Shown here piece by piece: positions 11,226-22,849 of a stretch of 64,000 nucleotides of DNA; positions within the stretch are counted from its first letter, which is position 1; each line of letters begins with the position of its first letter. The DNA is taken from contig CM060912.1 of the NCBI GenBank assembly GCA_030737875.1, positions 121,968,993 through 122,032,992 of the forward strand, in the 5' to 3' direction. The notes under the pieces were generated by a model that had not been told where the DNA came from, did no database searches, and saw only the letters and a list, made by a program, of their open reading frames with translations. A program made the position numbers and the translations under genes. This DNA comes from Allium sativum. Its lineage: Eukaryota; Streptophyta; Magnoliopsida; Asparagales; Amaryllidaceae.

Positions 11226-12268
11226 CTAGCTAGGAGTGGTGTCAGCGTTTCGCAAGTCCTGAAGTTTTACTTATGTGGATGATGGACATCGAGGCGCCTC
11301 GGTTATATCGGTCGTTCCGGGGCCAATGGTTTGGTCGGGATATGACCAGTTTACGCTCCACAGGGCGGAGAAACGCATTGTTCAGGCATTTTAATCCACT
11401 TCGTGTGGACCGGCCTTGATGATCCAAGGTGCAGTTGCGGCTATTCCTGAGGCTCGGGCTAGAGAGTCTCGAAGCGGTAAGGATGATCCCTTGCCTTGGT
11501 TTACAGATGGAAATCCAACTTCCAATACGTGACATTTCGGTTTTATTTGTAAAGCCTAGTATGGCGACATAGTGGGATGGGGCACTATGCCGTCTATGAT
11601 TAATACATTTATATTTGAAGTTGATTTCTTCACTTATAGTAATAATAAAAGATGAAATTTCACGTACCAAGCATATTTGGCTATTATAAGGTAAAACTCT
11701 ATCCTCCGGCTTGCATTGCATTGTGTGATGGGACTTGAGTCTTATAATAGCTTCATTGTTCTTAATTTAGCATTGCACTGTTTGTTTTATGCATTGGTAT
11801 TCTTGGGGGTAAGCCCGTTCCGTGCTATATGGCGTGGTCCCTTGATTTACCTGACTTTAAAATCAAATTAATAACTGTTTTAGTTCTCACACCAGTCATA
11901 TGACTGACATGGAGTTTATTGTTTTAACCTAAACTCTGGGTGCCCCTATTTTCCACACGGGCAGCTAGTAGTTTTGGTTTTGCAGATTTATATTCACAGG
12001 ATCCTGGTTTACAGCTGGAATGATATTTGGAAAGCTCTGTATCCGTATATTCCTTTCAGTTGTGTTTTATATTATTTTCCACCGCATTGAAATTTGTAAA
12101 TCTCTGATATGTTACTGATGTATAATATTTATTCATACTTTGTATATTCTTGTACTCTGATGTAAATTGTTGAAATAAGCAATGAAATGTTCTTTTGTTT
12201 GTATTCCGATTTGTCTTGCTCTCGAAGCAAACTGGACTTTCGTTTACGGGGAAGTTTGGGTCGCCACA
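11226..12268 (+). mobile_element. Family-A LTR 3' fragment, plus strand
   Basis: From CTAGCTAGGAGTGG onward this matches 25238-26280, the 3' part of the complete family-A solo LTR, in the same orientation, and ends GGAAGTTTGGGTCGCCACA. Shared landmarks are GATGATGGA, TCGGGATATGACCA, GTTCACAGATGGAAATCC-like text and ATATTTATTCATACT. It starts abruptly where family-B copy 1 stops and ends where the left LTR of the large minus-strand element begins, so both borders are rearrangement or insertion junctions. It also has reverse-strand similarity to 12262-13340, because that LTR is a related subfamily facing the other way. Confidence 0.75.
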
Positions 12269-15008
12269 ACTCCCATGCTACGGAAGCAAGGATAATCATT
12301 AGAATATAACACATTTATCACAATAGAAGATTACAGATAACGACATAACACATGAAATCATAGGATAATATCATCATAGCAGCGAAATCATAAATGTCAC
12401 TAACATCAGAGATGCACAGACACAGGATACTACTTAGTACATAAGAGGTTCCAACAAATAGAAAATAAGTCTAGAACGTCATCAAATACAACATAGATAG
12501 GTGATGTCTAAATGTCCAAAATGGAAATAAAAGATAAAGATAGTCTTCGTCTTCTGCCAAAAGAGCACAACATGCGGCGGTGTATATCCAAAATAAGCCT
12601 GTTACCTGTTTACTTGGCTGCCCAAATAAAAATAAAGGCACCCAAATTTGCAAGTGAAAACAAACTACGAGTCATCCATGGGGCTTGTATGAGAAATCTT
12701 AATTTATCTACTAATAAGGCTAATCACAGGACCACGCCGATAACGTGGAACGGGTTTACTCCATTGTATTACTAGTGCATAAAATAAGTAAATCTTTTAA
12801 AACGACGCAATTCTTTTTAGAAAAATGAAACCATTATAAGACTCAAGTCCCATCACACAATGCAATGCAAACCGGAGGATAGAGTTTTACCTTATAATGA
12901 TCAAACGTGATTGATACGTACAAAACAACAATCATTTGATATTATTATTAGTGTCTAATTAGTTTAAAACACTTTCAAAGTAAATGTATCAATCCTAGAC
13001 GGCATAGTACCCCATCCTACTATGTCCTATATATAGGTTTACAATCGAATTTGTAATGTCGTATTGGAAATTGGGTTTCCATCATGAGTCGAGGCTAGGG
13101 ATGGCTCCTCCCAATTCAAGACACTCTAGCAAATGCCTCAGAATCCCCCGTAGTGAACCCTTGGATGCCGTAGGGCCGGTCCACACATACTTTAGTGGAT
13201 TGGTTATTTCTAAACAATACGTTTCCCGGTCCTATCGGAACTATCACTTGGCCAGTAGCGACCAATATCGAGGGCCCTCACCATCCATCATCCACATAAG
13301 TAAAAATATCTGGGCTCCATACCATGACACCACTTCTAGTTAGAATGAAACGCAAATTCTCCCTACGGTTCTTATCCATTTACAAGTCCGTTCTTGGTCT
13401 GAGCGAAACCGGAGACACCTTATTCCTTGTCACGCATATCCAATACGGAAGAGAGATTCTCGCACATCCAGACAATCAACAAGTACGTCCGGACAACCAC
13501 CACTTTAATCCTTTCCTGGGAGAAAATCAATCTAGGGCATCAGTAGTCGTCCATTCGATGTGAAGATCGCCGACCTTCAACCACCGTCTTCAATGTCTTT
13601 GACTTTAAATCGTCATATAATTATTTGAAATGAGATTGAACTCGGTCTTTTCAAATAATTCTCAAATATATGTAATTCCAATCATTTGATATCGCTAATA
13701 TTATTTTATAATGATTTATCGCTATTTTTATTTTTATAAATATATTCCATCTAACTCGAATGACGTTTCAGGTCATTACGCGGCCTTAGCGCTGTTTTTG
13801 TCCAAATTTGAGTTACATATTTCTCGAAATCTAACCATTGGATTTTAAACAAATTTAGTATCATTGGAAATATCTTTCCAAAGCGAACCTAATGGTTCCA
13901 GTTTTGGGAAAATCCGACGGTCGGATCTTTCGGTATAATCATTTAAAGTTTACGATTTCAAAACATGAACTACCGCGTGCAGTTCGTTTTATTTTAATTT
14001 ATATATATATATAATTCGTTTGACGGTTTCAAAACCATTCAATCTATTACATGTAAATTTGTCCAATTCATGTTCATGTAAAAATTATATTTTTAATGAA
14101 TATAATATGTTTTTAAGATATGTAAATTTTATACACTTCACATACATGTTAAAAATGATGCTTTTAACAAACAAAATATATATTTTAAACATGTAATTAT
14201 TTTATTCTAACTAACATGCTAAATGTGATATTTTTAACTAACAAAACATATATATATATATTAACATATAATTATTTTATTCTAACTAATATGTTAAAAA
14301 TGTCATTTTTCATGACAAACATGTTTTACATAAATTCCTTTTTATTTTAACATAAAATATTATAAATGTCATTTTTAACGACACAACTTGTTTAACATAA
14401 ATTCTTTTTTTATTCTACCTAACATGATAAATGTCCTTTTTAATGAAAAAAATGTATTAACATGTTTTTCTTTTTATTCTAATCTAGCATAATAAAATGT
14501 CACCTTTAAGTGGCAAAACATGTATTAGCATGTTTTTATTTTTATTCTACTTTGCTAGTATGTGAATTACATATACTAAAGAATCAATTCACATTATTAT
14601 TTTTCCTACTTCACTAACATGCAAATAATAATGTTTTTAATAAACAAAGCATGTATTAACAAGTGATCATTTTCCTTTGTCACTAACATGTAATTGGTTA
14701 CATTTTTATTTAGCAAAACCTCTTTAATGAATCAAAAAATAAAAATATAATTTTATTGTCTAATCTTTTTATTTAATACATGATCCTTTTCATTGAATCA
14801 AACAAACACTAAAAATGTCATTTTTAGCGTTTCAACAATTTACTTAAAACAGATTCTTTTTATTGAATCTAACATACACTAAAAGTGTCATTTTTAATGT
14901 TTTGACAATTTTCTCTAAAACATGATTCTTTTTATAATGAATCTAACATACACTAAAAAATGTTATTTTTAATGTTTCAACAATTTTCTCTAAAACATGA
15001 TTCTTTTT

Positions 15009-16473
15009 TTTTGAGGAAGACGGATGTGTAGCGTGGCACTACACAGCCGGTAATGCATAGATATAATTAGCTAGATAAATATCTGGTTAACAAGCCCAAC
15101 CAGTTGCATAAAGTTCCGCCAAGAAGGCCAAAGTATATAGTACCGGCTTACTACAACGCAAAATTATACATCAGATAGATTAGAGCATACCATAACTTAT
15201 TAGATTACAAGCCAAAATAAAGTAAAGCAGGTAGCATAAGTGCACTATGCCGATCAGAGCGGGATCTGGGTGCTACTTTCTTGTGAACCAGACGAATGAG
15301 GCATAGGCAGAGTTAGCCTGAAATGAGCAGGCCCGGTCGATCCTGTCCAAGAGTCGAAAAGATGCAAGATGTGATGACAAATACCCAACAGAAGTTTCTT
15401 TGGTCTGCCAAAGATATGAGCGTTTCGTTCCAACCAGATACTCCAGGCAAAGAGAGCCACTAAAGAATCCAATGTAGGGTCTGGGGGTTATGCTGCCAAT
15501 ATTCAAAAAATGAGTGAATCGAGGGGATAAAACCAAGGAGGAAGGAGCTGATTGCAGCCCAAACCGCATAGGAGAAATCGCATTCAAAAAAGAGGTGAGT
15601 GAGAGACTTATTATGACTGTTACAGAGGACACAAATAAGATCGATATTGTTGTTGAAGCGATAAATACGATCTTTGGTGTTGATGCGGTTATGAATGAGT
15701 AGCCACTGAAAGAAGATAACGCGGAAGGAAGATGATAATTCTAGACACGAGCAAAAGTGAAGCACCTACCTGGATGAATAAGTAATTTATAACAGGCCAT
15801 TACCGAGAAGTTGGGGCCCAAGGCCCAAATAAATTTATCAGGATCAGGGTTGAATTGGGTTGAGTTAGGGATATGATCAATGCACATAAGCTCATTAATC
15901 GTTTCTAGCCCAAAATAGGTGGAATGTAAAAAGCCCAATGGGCCCAGAGAATGTGCTGAAGCAATTGACAGGGGATTAAATTGGTTTAATAATGCCAAGT
16001 TTGGAAAAAGGGAGGAGAAGGGGATCTGTTCGTTCCAAATATCCATCCAAAATAAGCAAGAGTTTCCATTATTGACTACAACGTGAAAGAGAGATTTTAA
16101 TCTGGGAATGGTGGATAATACTCCTTTCCAGAAAGGCGATGGATGAAAAGAAGGGCTGAAGTGAAGGATGAAGAAGGGGTTAGCTTGATAAAGTCTGTGA
16201 AGTATCCAGTCTTTCCAAATAAATTGTTCTGGGGTAAGGCAGCGCCAAAGCCATTTAGCCAGAAGCGCCATGTTGAAGATAAAGAGGTTGTGAATTCCAA
16301 GTCTCCCATGGTTCAACGGAAGGCAAACAGTTTGCCAATTGATTAGTTTTTTCAATTTACCCCCATTCCAGAGGAAAGTGCGTCGAATTGAATCAATTTT
16401 GTTGATTACCCAAACTGGGAGTTTGTGGAAGGACATCCAGTAGGTTGGAAGTGAAGTGAGAACATGCTTGACC
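15009..16473 (-). mobile_element. 5'-truncated LINE insertion with 17-bp TSD
   Basis: The insertion is bracketed by identical AAAACATGATTCTTTTT copies (14992-15008 and 16474-16490). Its minus-strand 3' end carries a short poly(A), seen as a T run at 15004-15012. The corresponding site in the right LTR (about 32265-32300) is uninterrupted, which confirms it is a discrete 1.46-kb insertion. Only the 3' third of ORF2 is present, typical of incomplete reverse transcription. Confidence 0.93.
15254..16473 (-). pseudogene. LINE ORF2 C-terminal fragment (RT end and zf-RVT)
   Basis: Read on the minus strand, the translation starts in the C-terminal part of a plant LINE reverse transcriptase (LTSLPTYWMSFHKLPVWV, FLWNGG, GRLGIHNL, NMALLAKWLWR). 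It continues through the zinc-binding region near the C-terminus (CVLCNSHNKSLTHLFFEC) to an IWLERNAHIFG block. These blocks are in the usual order for plant L1-type ORF2. Two frame changes (near 15750 and 15465) break it. The catalytic FADD motif and the endonuclease are absent because of 5' truncation. It differs in sequence from the larger LINE at 50290-56912, so it belongs to another family. Confidence 0.88.
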
Positions 16474-16754
16474 AAAACATGATTCTTTTTAATAGTGATT
16501 CTAAACATACATTGAAAAATGTTATTTTTAATGTTTCGACAATTTTCTCTAAAACATGATTCTTTTTAATAATGAATCTCTAAACGTACATTAAAAATGT
16601 TATTTTTAGTGTTTCAACAATTTTCTCTAAAACATGATTCTTTTTAATAATGAATCTAAACATACATTAAAAATGTTATTTTTAATGCTTCAACAATTTT
16701 TCTCTAAAACATAACAAATTTGTAATTCATATATATACAATAAAAAGTAATTAT

Positions 16755-17560
16755 TATTGTATAAACAATTATTTCCAACACGACAATTTCTATGATCCAT
16801 ATATACAATAAAAAGGTAATTTTATAGTATAAACAATTATGACAAATTCTATGATTCTTATATGCAATAAAAAGGTAATTTTTAGAGTGTAAACAATTAT
16901 GACAAATTTTATGATTCTTATATACAATAAAAAGGAAATTTTATTGTATAAACAATTATGACAAATTCTATGATTCTTATATATAATAAAAAGGTAATTT
17001 TGTTGTATAAACAATTATGATAAATTCTATGATTCATATATACAATAAAAAGGAAAATTTATTGTATAAACAATTATGACAAATTCTATGATTCATATGT
17101 ACAATAAAAAGGAAATTTTATTGTATAAACAATTATGAAAAATTCTATGATTCATATATATAATAAAATGGAAATTTTTATTGTGTAAACAATTTTGATA
17201 AATTCTATCATTCATATATAAAATAAAAATGAAATTTTATTGTATAAACAATTATGACAAATTATATGATTCTTATACACAATAAAAAGGAAATTTTATT
17301 GTGTAAACAATTATGACAAATTCTATGATTCATGTATACAATAAAAAGGAAATTTTTATTGTGTAAAAAATTATGACAAATTCTATGATTCATACATACA
17401 ATAAAAAGGAAATTTTTATTGTATAAACAATTATGACAAATTCTATGATTCATATATACAATAGAAAGGAAATTTTTATTGTGTAAACAATTATGACAAA
17501 TTCTATGATTCATATATACAATAAAAAGGAAATTTTTATTGTATAAACAATTATGAATTT
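16755..17560. repeat. ~59-bp tandem repeat array, left LTR (about 13 copies)
   Basis: Head-to-tail units of 58-60 bp are built from CAATTATGACAAATTCTATG, ATTCATATATACAATAAAAAG and GAAATTTTTATTGTATAAA. Because unit length is near a multiple of three, the minus strand shows long open frames with repeating FIVYMNHRICHNCLYNKNF-like text. These are by-products of the repeat, not genes. The equivalent array in the right LTR has more copies. Confidence 0.92.
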
Positions 17561-18311
17561 TTTTATCCAATTCAATCCAACGGATCATCGCAATCAAAAT
17601 CAACCAACTCAAATGCCGTACAACACACATATAAATTTTAACAGCATATATATAAGTTTCACATCGCAATCACGATTAATTTTAATTTTAAATTAGAGAT
17701 CTCACATTGGTTTTGAATTCTTCAAAAATTGTAGATCGCTCTAAAATTTCTCCAATCGCTTCTAAAATGTAGTAGACACCACCACGATCCCAACGGTTCA
17801 TGTTTCATGTGATTTCGATGTCATAGGAACAAGTTACGATTTTTTTTTTTAAAGTTTCATAGTATCTAAATTTTATTAATAAATTTAAAAAATAATACCT
17901 TCTTCTTCCTTATATACACAGGCCGATGCTTTCTCGTTTTGTTCAAATTTAGGGTTTCACTTTTCGCGAGATTGGAAGCACGAGAGGGAAATCGGTTGCA
18001 CCATGACACAGGGGGAGGAACGACGCTCCTATCGCCGGTGGTGGGGCCTAGTTCGACGGTGCCTAGGCGATGCGGTGGCGGTTTGAACGACCGAACTTCC
18101 TGGCCTTGGTGCGAGCAAAATACACAACTACAGGTAGTGATGTCTGTATGGATTTGAAGAATGAAGAGAGGTCTACAAAATTGTCCAATGGATGGAATGA
18201 TTTTACTGAGAGGATTGAGTGGTATTGGGGAAGAAGAATGGAATGGTTCTAGCCATTGAAGAATATGATGGCGGTGGCTTGAAATTGGAACTAGGGTTTA
18301 GTAATCCTAGG

Positions 18312-18319
18312 TATTTATA
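18312..18319 (-). promoter_or_regulatory. Probable TATA box, left LTR
   Basis: TATAAATA on the minus strand lies ~610 bp inside the LTR start and is followed by ACTAAACCCTAG in the leader. The same box is at 46168-46175 in the partner LTR. Confidence 0.55.
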
Positions 18320-18930
18320 ATATTATATTATTTAGTTCTCTAATTCTCAAAAAAGCCCGTTAACCCATACTAACTCCAAATCCAGCCCAGCGACTGTCGC
18401 CACTAGCCAAATACCCCCATTCCAGACACAATGGAGTTTGTTTCCTAAGCCCATTTGACAGTTTCAGCTTGTTTTTCTTTAAATTAAAATATAAAACATT
18501 TAGTATTAAATTTGATCGTACATTTTAATTTACCCGGGCCACATATGGACTCCTAAAATTCCCGAAAAATAAATCTAGCTATGTTTTGATGATACGGTCC
18601 TAACAAAATTAATTTTGTTGAATTTGGAGACCGTTTGGAAAATGGTCTTTTTAATGGTCAATCCAATTCAATAGAAATTACCAAACGCATTTTAATTTAC
18701 TACGCTCACATATTAATTCCAAAAATTATGGAAATTTAACCCTAGAAATAATTTGACATTCCGGATCCAAAAAAATGGTTTCGTCGAAAACGGAGGTCGT
18801 TTGCAAAATGGCTATTTTTAATAGCTTTGTTTTTATTTAAAAAATGGAAATTTTAAATTCTAACACATTTTCTAACAAAATTTCTTAAAATAAATTTTTT
18901 AAATTGGTTCTAATTTTCTGGGTTGTTACA

Positions 18931-18950
18931 ATCTCCCCCACTTAAAAACT
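18931..18950 (-). other. Polypurine tract
   Basis: The minus strand reads AAGTGGGGGAGAT immediately before the LTR start TGTAACAACCC. This is the standard plus-strand primer of plant Ty3/gypsy elements. It fixes the element's orientation and the exact inner edge of the 3' LTR (18930). Confidence 0.85.
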
Positions 18951-19038
18951 TTTCGTCCCCGGAAAGAAAACATTAGTAAAGTAGGAAACAAAATGGAATA
19001 TGCAAAATATTGTAAATGTACCACAACACAAGAGCTAA

Positions 19039-19386
19039 TCACAGATGTCCACTCTGCACTTGGGATAAGGCCTGTTTAATGCTATCCTCGGTCTCCCATG
19101 TACAGTCTCTAGGATATCCGCTCCACTGAACTTTGACTATATGGATTCTCTTGTTTCTCAGAACTCTAATTTCTTTGCCAATAATTTTCACTGGCTCTCT
19201 TCTCACAGCTAAGCTTGGGGTAATCTCCGAATCTTGTTATTCTGCTTCCTCCACAATCAAGTCTGGATCATGTACGAGCTTTCGAAGTTGAGACACGTGA
19301 AATACATCATGTACCCCTGGCAACTAGTTAGGCGACTGAACGCTGTAAGTAAGAATTCCAATTCCTTCGAGTATAGGGAATGGATC
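19039..19386 (-). pseudogene. Chromovirus integrase C-terminus and chromodomain
   Basis: Minus-strand translation continues the integrase from the other side of the solo LTR: a PFPILE block, then LPGVHDVFHVSQLRKLVHD. A chromodomain follows (EPVKIIGKEIRVLRNKRIHI, VKVQWSGY, CTWETEDSI). The chromodomain defines chromoviruses and targets integration to particular chromatin. Two in-frame stops are present, a TAG where Gln is usual in PNQLPGVHDVF and a TAA after EEAE. The frame ends at TGA 19039-19041, about 90 bp before the PPT, the usual layout. The other part of the same gene is at 26281-28945. Confidence 0.9.
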
Positions 19387-20265
19387 TGTAACAACCCGGA
19401 AAATCTGAGCCAATTTAAAATTTTTGTTTTGGAAACTTTAATGAATTTTGAATATTTAAAATGAATTATTTTAAATAATTATGACAAGAAATTTATTTTG
19501 AATAGAATTAATACGTATATATTTATATAAATCGATGTTAGAATATAAATATTTATTTTAATTATAAAAGGAATTGAAAATGGCGCGGTAGTTTGAAAAT
19601 TCGATTTCAAAATTCAAATGAATGTACAGGATTCAAAATAAACCGGATTTTAGCGAAACAAAAAATATTTGAAAATATCTTTCCAACGAATCCGAAAAAT
19701 TGAAATTTCATAGCAGGAATAAAAAGTTATGCCCAGTTGAAATTTCAGAATAGTCGCTATGGAAATATAGCCCTTAAAAATAGAAACTTTGCAAACGACG
19801 TCCGTTTTTGACGAAACCACTTTTATTAGATCCAAGATGTCAAATTATTGCTAGATTCCAATTTCCATAATTTTTGAAATCAATATGTGAGCGTGGCAAA
19901 GGAAAACGTGTTTTGTCAGTTTCAGTCAGTTTGGATCGACCAGAAATGGCCATTTTTCAAACGGTCTTCAAATTTGATGAAATTAGTTTTATTAGGACCG
20001 TATCGTCAATACGAAGCTAGAAATAATTTTTCCAGAATTTTCAGAGTCAGTATGTGGCCCCGGTAACTTAAATTGTATGTTAAAGTCAAATTTGAACGTT
20101 ATATTAATTTATATTTTAAGAAACTGATCGAAACCGTCGAATTGGCTTACTGGACATATCCCATTGCGTTCGGAATGGGGGTAATTTGCTAGGGGCGACA
20201 GTCTTTGGGTTTCGAAAGAAAAAGCAACTTTTGAAGATTAAAGGTAATTAAAATATGTATAATAT

Positions 20266-20273
20266 TATATAAG
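20266..20273 (+). promoter_or_regulatory. TATA box of the solo LTR
   Basis: TATATAAG is followed by GCCCGAGCC and a CT-rich initiator-like run (CCCTCTTCTCTCTCC), about 75 bp upstream of the first ATG. The composition changes sharply here from AT-rich to GC-rich, as at a transcription start. Confidence 0.65.
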
Positions 20274-20340
20274 GCCCGAGCCTTTCCCTCTTCTCTCTCC
20301 TATTACCAGACTGAGAATCAAAAGAAATAAAAAAAACACG

Positions 20341-20523
20341 ATGCAGCCGCCACTGGAGTTCACCGCCGCCGCTAGAGGCGCGCGCCTCCCACCATCGCCA
20401 GACCCCCCCTCCGATCCTCCATCGCCTCCCTTCCCTACCCCCTTCCAATTTGAAACCCCATCATTTCCCCAAATCAGCCCGTCGCCCCACGACTTCCGCC
20501 CCTCCTGGTGTCTCCACCGCTGA
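20341..20523 (+). other. Proline-rich 60-codon ORF in the LTR leader
   Basis: This is the first ATG after the TATA box (MQPPLEFTAAARGARLPPSP...), in a GC-rich, CT-biased segment. Two other frames are also open here on the plus strand and two on the minus strand, so the openness reflects base composition. No domain is recognised. It is more likely an untranslated or upstream-ORF leader than a functional protein. Confidence 0.2.
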
Positions 20524-20799
20524 AGACCTCCTCCTCCTCGTTGCGATCGCCAGAGACCCTCCCCCCTTTGCTCCTCCTCCACAGCGCCGTCTTTCCCTTC
20601 CTCCATTCCTCTACAGCCCCGAACCCGACCATCCGCCGCTCCCCTGACCTTCCAGAGCAACCTGAGCCACCATCCCCGTCCGTCAGTCCATCAGCGGAAC
20701 CCCCATTCACTAAAAAACAATGTAAGTGATTTAATTTTCAAATATAAACACCGTTGTTTTTATTTTCAGAAATCTACATTTATATATGTATATATATAA

Positions 20800-20975
20800 C
20801 ACTACAAGAAAATGGGGCCTTTACCTACCAATTGTAAGCGTAGGTAAAACTAACATAATGGTGGGTAATATATTTTAGCTACCAATATTGAATTGGTAGA
20901 GCTTGGTGGGTAAAGCTTAGTAGAGAAATACTTTTACCTACACTTATTGTTATTGGTAGGTAAAAGAATCAATGG
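20800..20975 (+). mobile_element. CACTA-like terminus with subterminal hairpins
   Basis: CACTACAAGAAAATGGGG is a very common form of plant CACTA transposon end. It is followed by repeated TACCTACCAATT / AATTGGTAGGTA words in both orientations (about 20824-20850 and 20935-20965). No matching CTTGTAGTG end was found before the LTR sequence resumes, so this is a fragment or its right end has decayed. The right limit of the inserted DNA, somewhere before about 22100, is not determined. Confidence 0.55.
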
Positions 20976-22794
20976 ACCCCACTATGTTATGACTCAAATG
21001 ATGAGTCATCTGCTGATGTGTTTGATAATGTGTCATCCTACATGGCTGATGATGTGTCATCTTACATGGCGGCTGACATGGTTGTCGTAGTAGTATACAC
21101 ATGGCTTATATTAAGTCTGACACTTGGCATTTAATGGTTGGTTCATGTGTCAAACAATAATTTGTCCATGTGTCATCATTTGATTAGTGCATATGACATC
21201 ATTTTTTAGGCCATATGACATTATTTAATATAAATAAATATTTACAAGAATTTAATATTTAACAAAAAATTTATTTTTAAACAAATAACAAATATTTATT
21301 CAAATAAATATTTATTGCATTTTTGAATAATACACATTTGTTTCCTCACTATTACACAATCACTTATACATACACTTCCTCTCTACATTTCACTCGTATA
21401 CATTGACTCCTTACTAGATACTCATTCGCTCATATACATGTACATAGTCACTCACGCTATCACTCTAGTTTTAGTCATTAGCTTCTTATTCCAGAATTTG
21501 TCCAGTCGTTTGTCGTACCTATCATAGTAAAATAACATAGTAAATTGGAAAAGTAACAATTTAATTCTTTTTTTTGCTACCATTGACTAATTTGTAATAA
21601 TATCTGCTTGAACTCGTCTACAAAAGACCAATAAACAAGTAAGGAAGTAGCCAATTCCATTTTTTATATTATAAATGATACAAGCATCATATTCAATCTG
21701 AAACTCTTATGTGATTCTCTTAAAATTGTACCTTCCCCTGGAGAGGTACATGTACTTGATGCATCGCTACTTCAGGTCATGTTTCTGAAAATAAAATAAA
21801 TTGAATACACACAAGTATGAAAATAACCAAATATAGAAGAAGGAAACTCCAAAAACTAGTGAAATTTCACAAATGCTTACATTTACAAACCATAAATAGA
21901 GACAATCAATTATAAATTAACAAAAATGGTATAAATAAGTAGAAGTAACAAACATAAATGGTATAAAATAACAAACATAAATAGTATAAAATAATTCATG
22001 TGTTTGCTTGTACTACATGGAAATTGGATGTCAGTGCCTTAATAACAAACATAAATGGTATAAAATAACGCCAAAATTTTCTAAAATATTTTAGAACAAT
22101 AAAAGTATTGTTTTTATTATGTAAATGAGTTGAATAAATATTTTATCGTTAAAAAGTATAATTTTTAACGTATATATGAATAAAATAAATATTCATTTAT
22201 AAATCAGACGATTTTTTTATGAACACCCATTTTACTGATATGGATAGGGATGATAAATTTTACACATCGCCCAACTGCACGAATAAAGTTCATTATTTGT
22301 TGATTGAAACCCCACACGGGTGTTGGGATAATATTTGACGTACACTAATCCCAACTATTAAGTTGTATGTCAATCGATAGGTTGACAGACTATTGTAAGC
22401 GTTAAATATTTATATTTAATGCTTATACAGTGTAGAATGCACTCTGGATAATGGATGATTATTTATCACTGTTGTTGTATACATGTATTGTATGAAATCC
22501 ATATAATCAAATTATATGGTAATTGACTGTGTCTGATTCCAGTTCAGAAAGAACGATTATTTTAAAATAACGATTATTTTAAAATAACGAATATTTTCAA
22601 ATAATATTAAGAAAAGAATCAAAATATGATTTTGATGTCCGATTCGGGATGGACACAAAAATATTTAAATATATAAAGCCGTGTTGATTAGATTAACGCC
22701 ATTTTGACGTGAACGATATTTATATCTATTTTATTCGTTCTATAATGAATATCGAAAAGGAAATGATTTCAAAATCAAATGTTTCGAAAATATT

Positions 22795-22797
<3 letters not shown>

Positions 22798-22843
<46 letters not shown>
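22798..22843. repeat. (TA)n microsatellite
   Basis: An uninterrupted TA dinucleotide run of about 46 bp inside the solo LTR. Confidence 0.95.

Positions 22844-22849
<6 letters not shown>

Larger units (their letters stand above)
14790..16715. repeat. ~76-bp repeats in the left LTR (interrupted by a LINE)
   Basis: A unit of roughly 76 bp containing ACATGATTCTTTTTAATAAT, a CATTAAAAATGTTA segment and TTTCAACAATTTTCTCTAAA is repeated several times at about 14790-15008 and 16474-16715. The matching block in the right LTR is 32060-32515. The LINE inserted inside one unit. Confidence 0.8.
12262..18930 (-). repeat. Left LTR (3' LTR) of the chromovirus
   Basis: It is homologous along its length to 29197-46785 once insertions are removed. 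On the minus strand it begins TGTAACAACCC directly after the PPT. Its far end (CGCCACAACTCCCATGC on plus) matches the diverged TGTGATAACCCC end of its partner. Without the LINE it is about 5.2 kb. A segment of ~290 bp present in the partner (about 30342-30630) is missing. The two LTRs differ by many substitutions, so the insertion is old. Confidence 0.8.

Noticed and set aside
11242..11721. 159-codon minus-strand open frame, and a similar one at 25254-25547
   Set aside because: Both lie in the conserved 3' part of family-A LTRs, antisense to it; the reading is shared only because the DNA is homologous, and no domain is recognisable.
13056..13563. Plus-strand open frames MSYWKLGFHHESRLGM... 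and their counterparts at 29981-30256 and 30614-30826
   Set aside because: They are antisense to the LTR orientation and broken differently in the two LTRs; treated as LTR sequence.
17262..17669. 135-codon minus-strand frame with repeated HRICHNCLYNKNF-like segments, also at 44588-44836 and 45172-45417
   Set aside because: It is the translation of the ~59-bp tandem repeat; periodic Cys/His text arises from the DNA repeat and is not a zinc-finger protein.
20248..20729. Overlapping long open frames on both strands (Gly/Trp-rich minus, Pro-rich plus)
   Set aside because: The GC-rich, CT-biased LTR leader is open in several frames at once; only the first ATG frame after the TATA box is listed, at low confidence.
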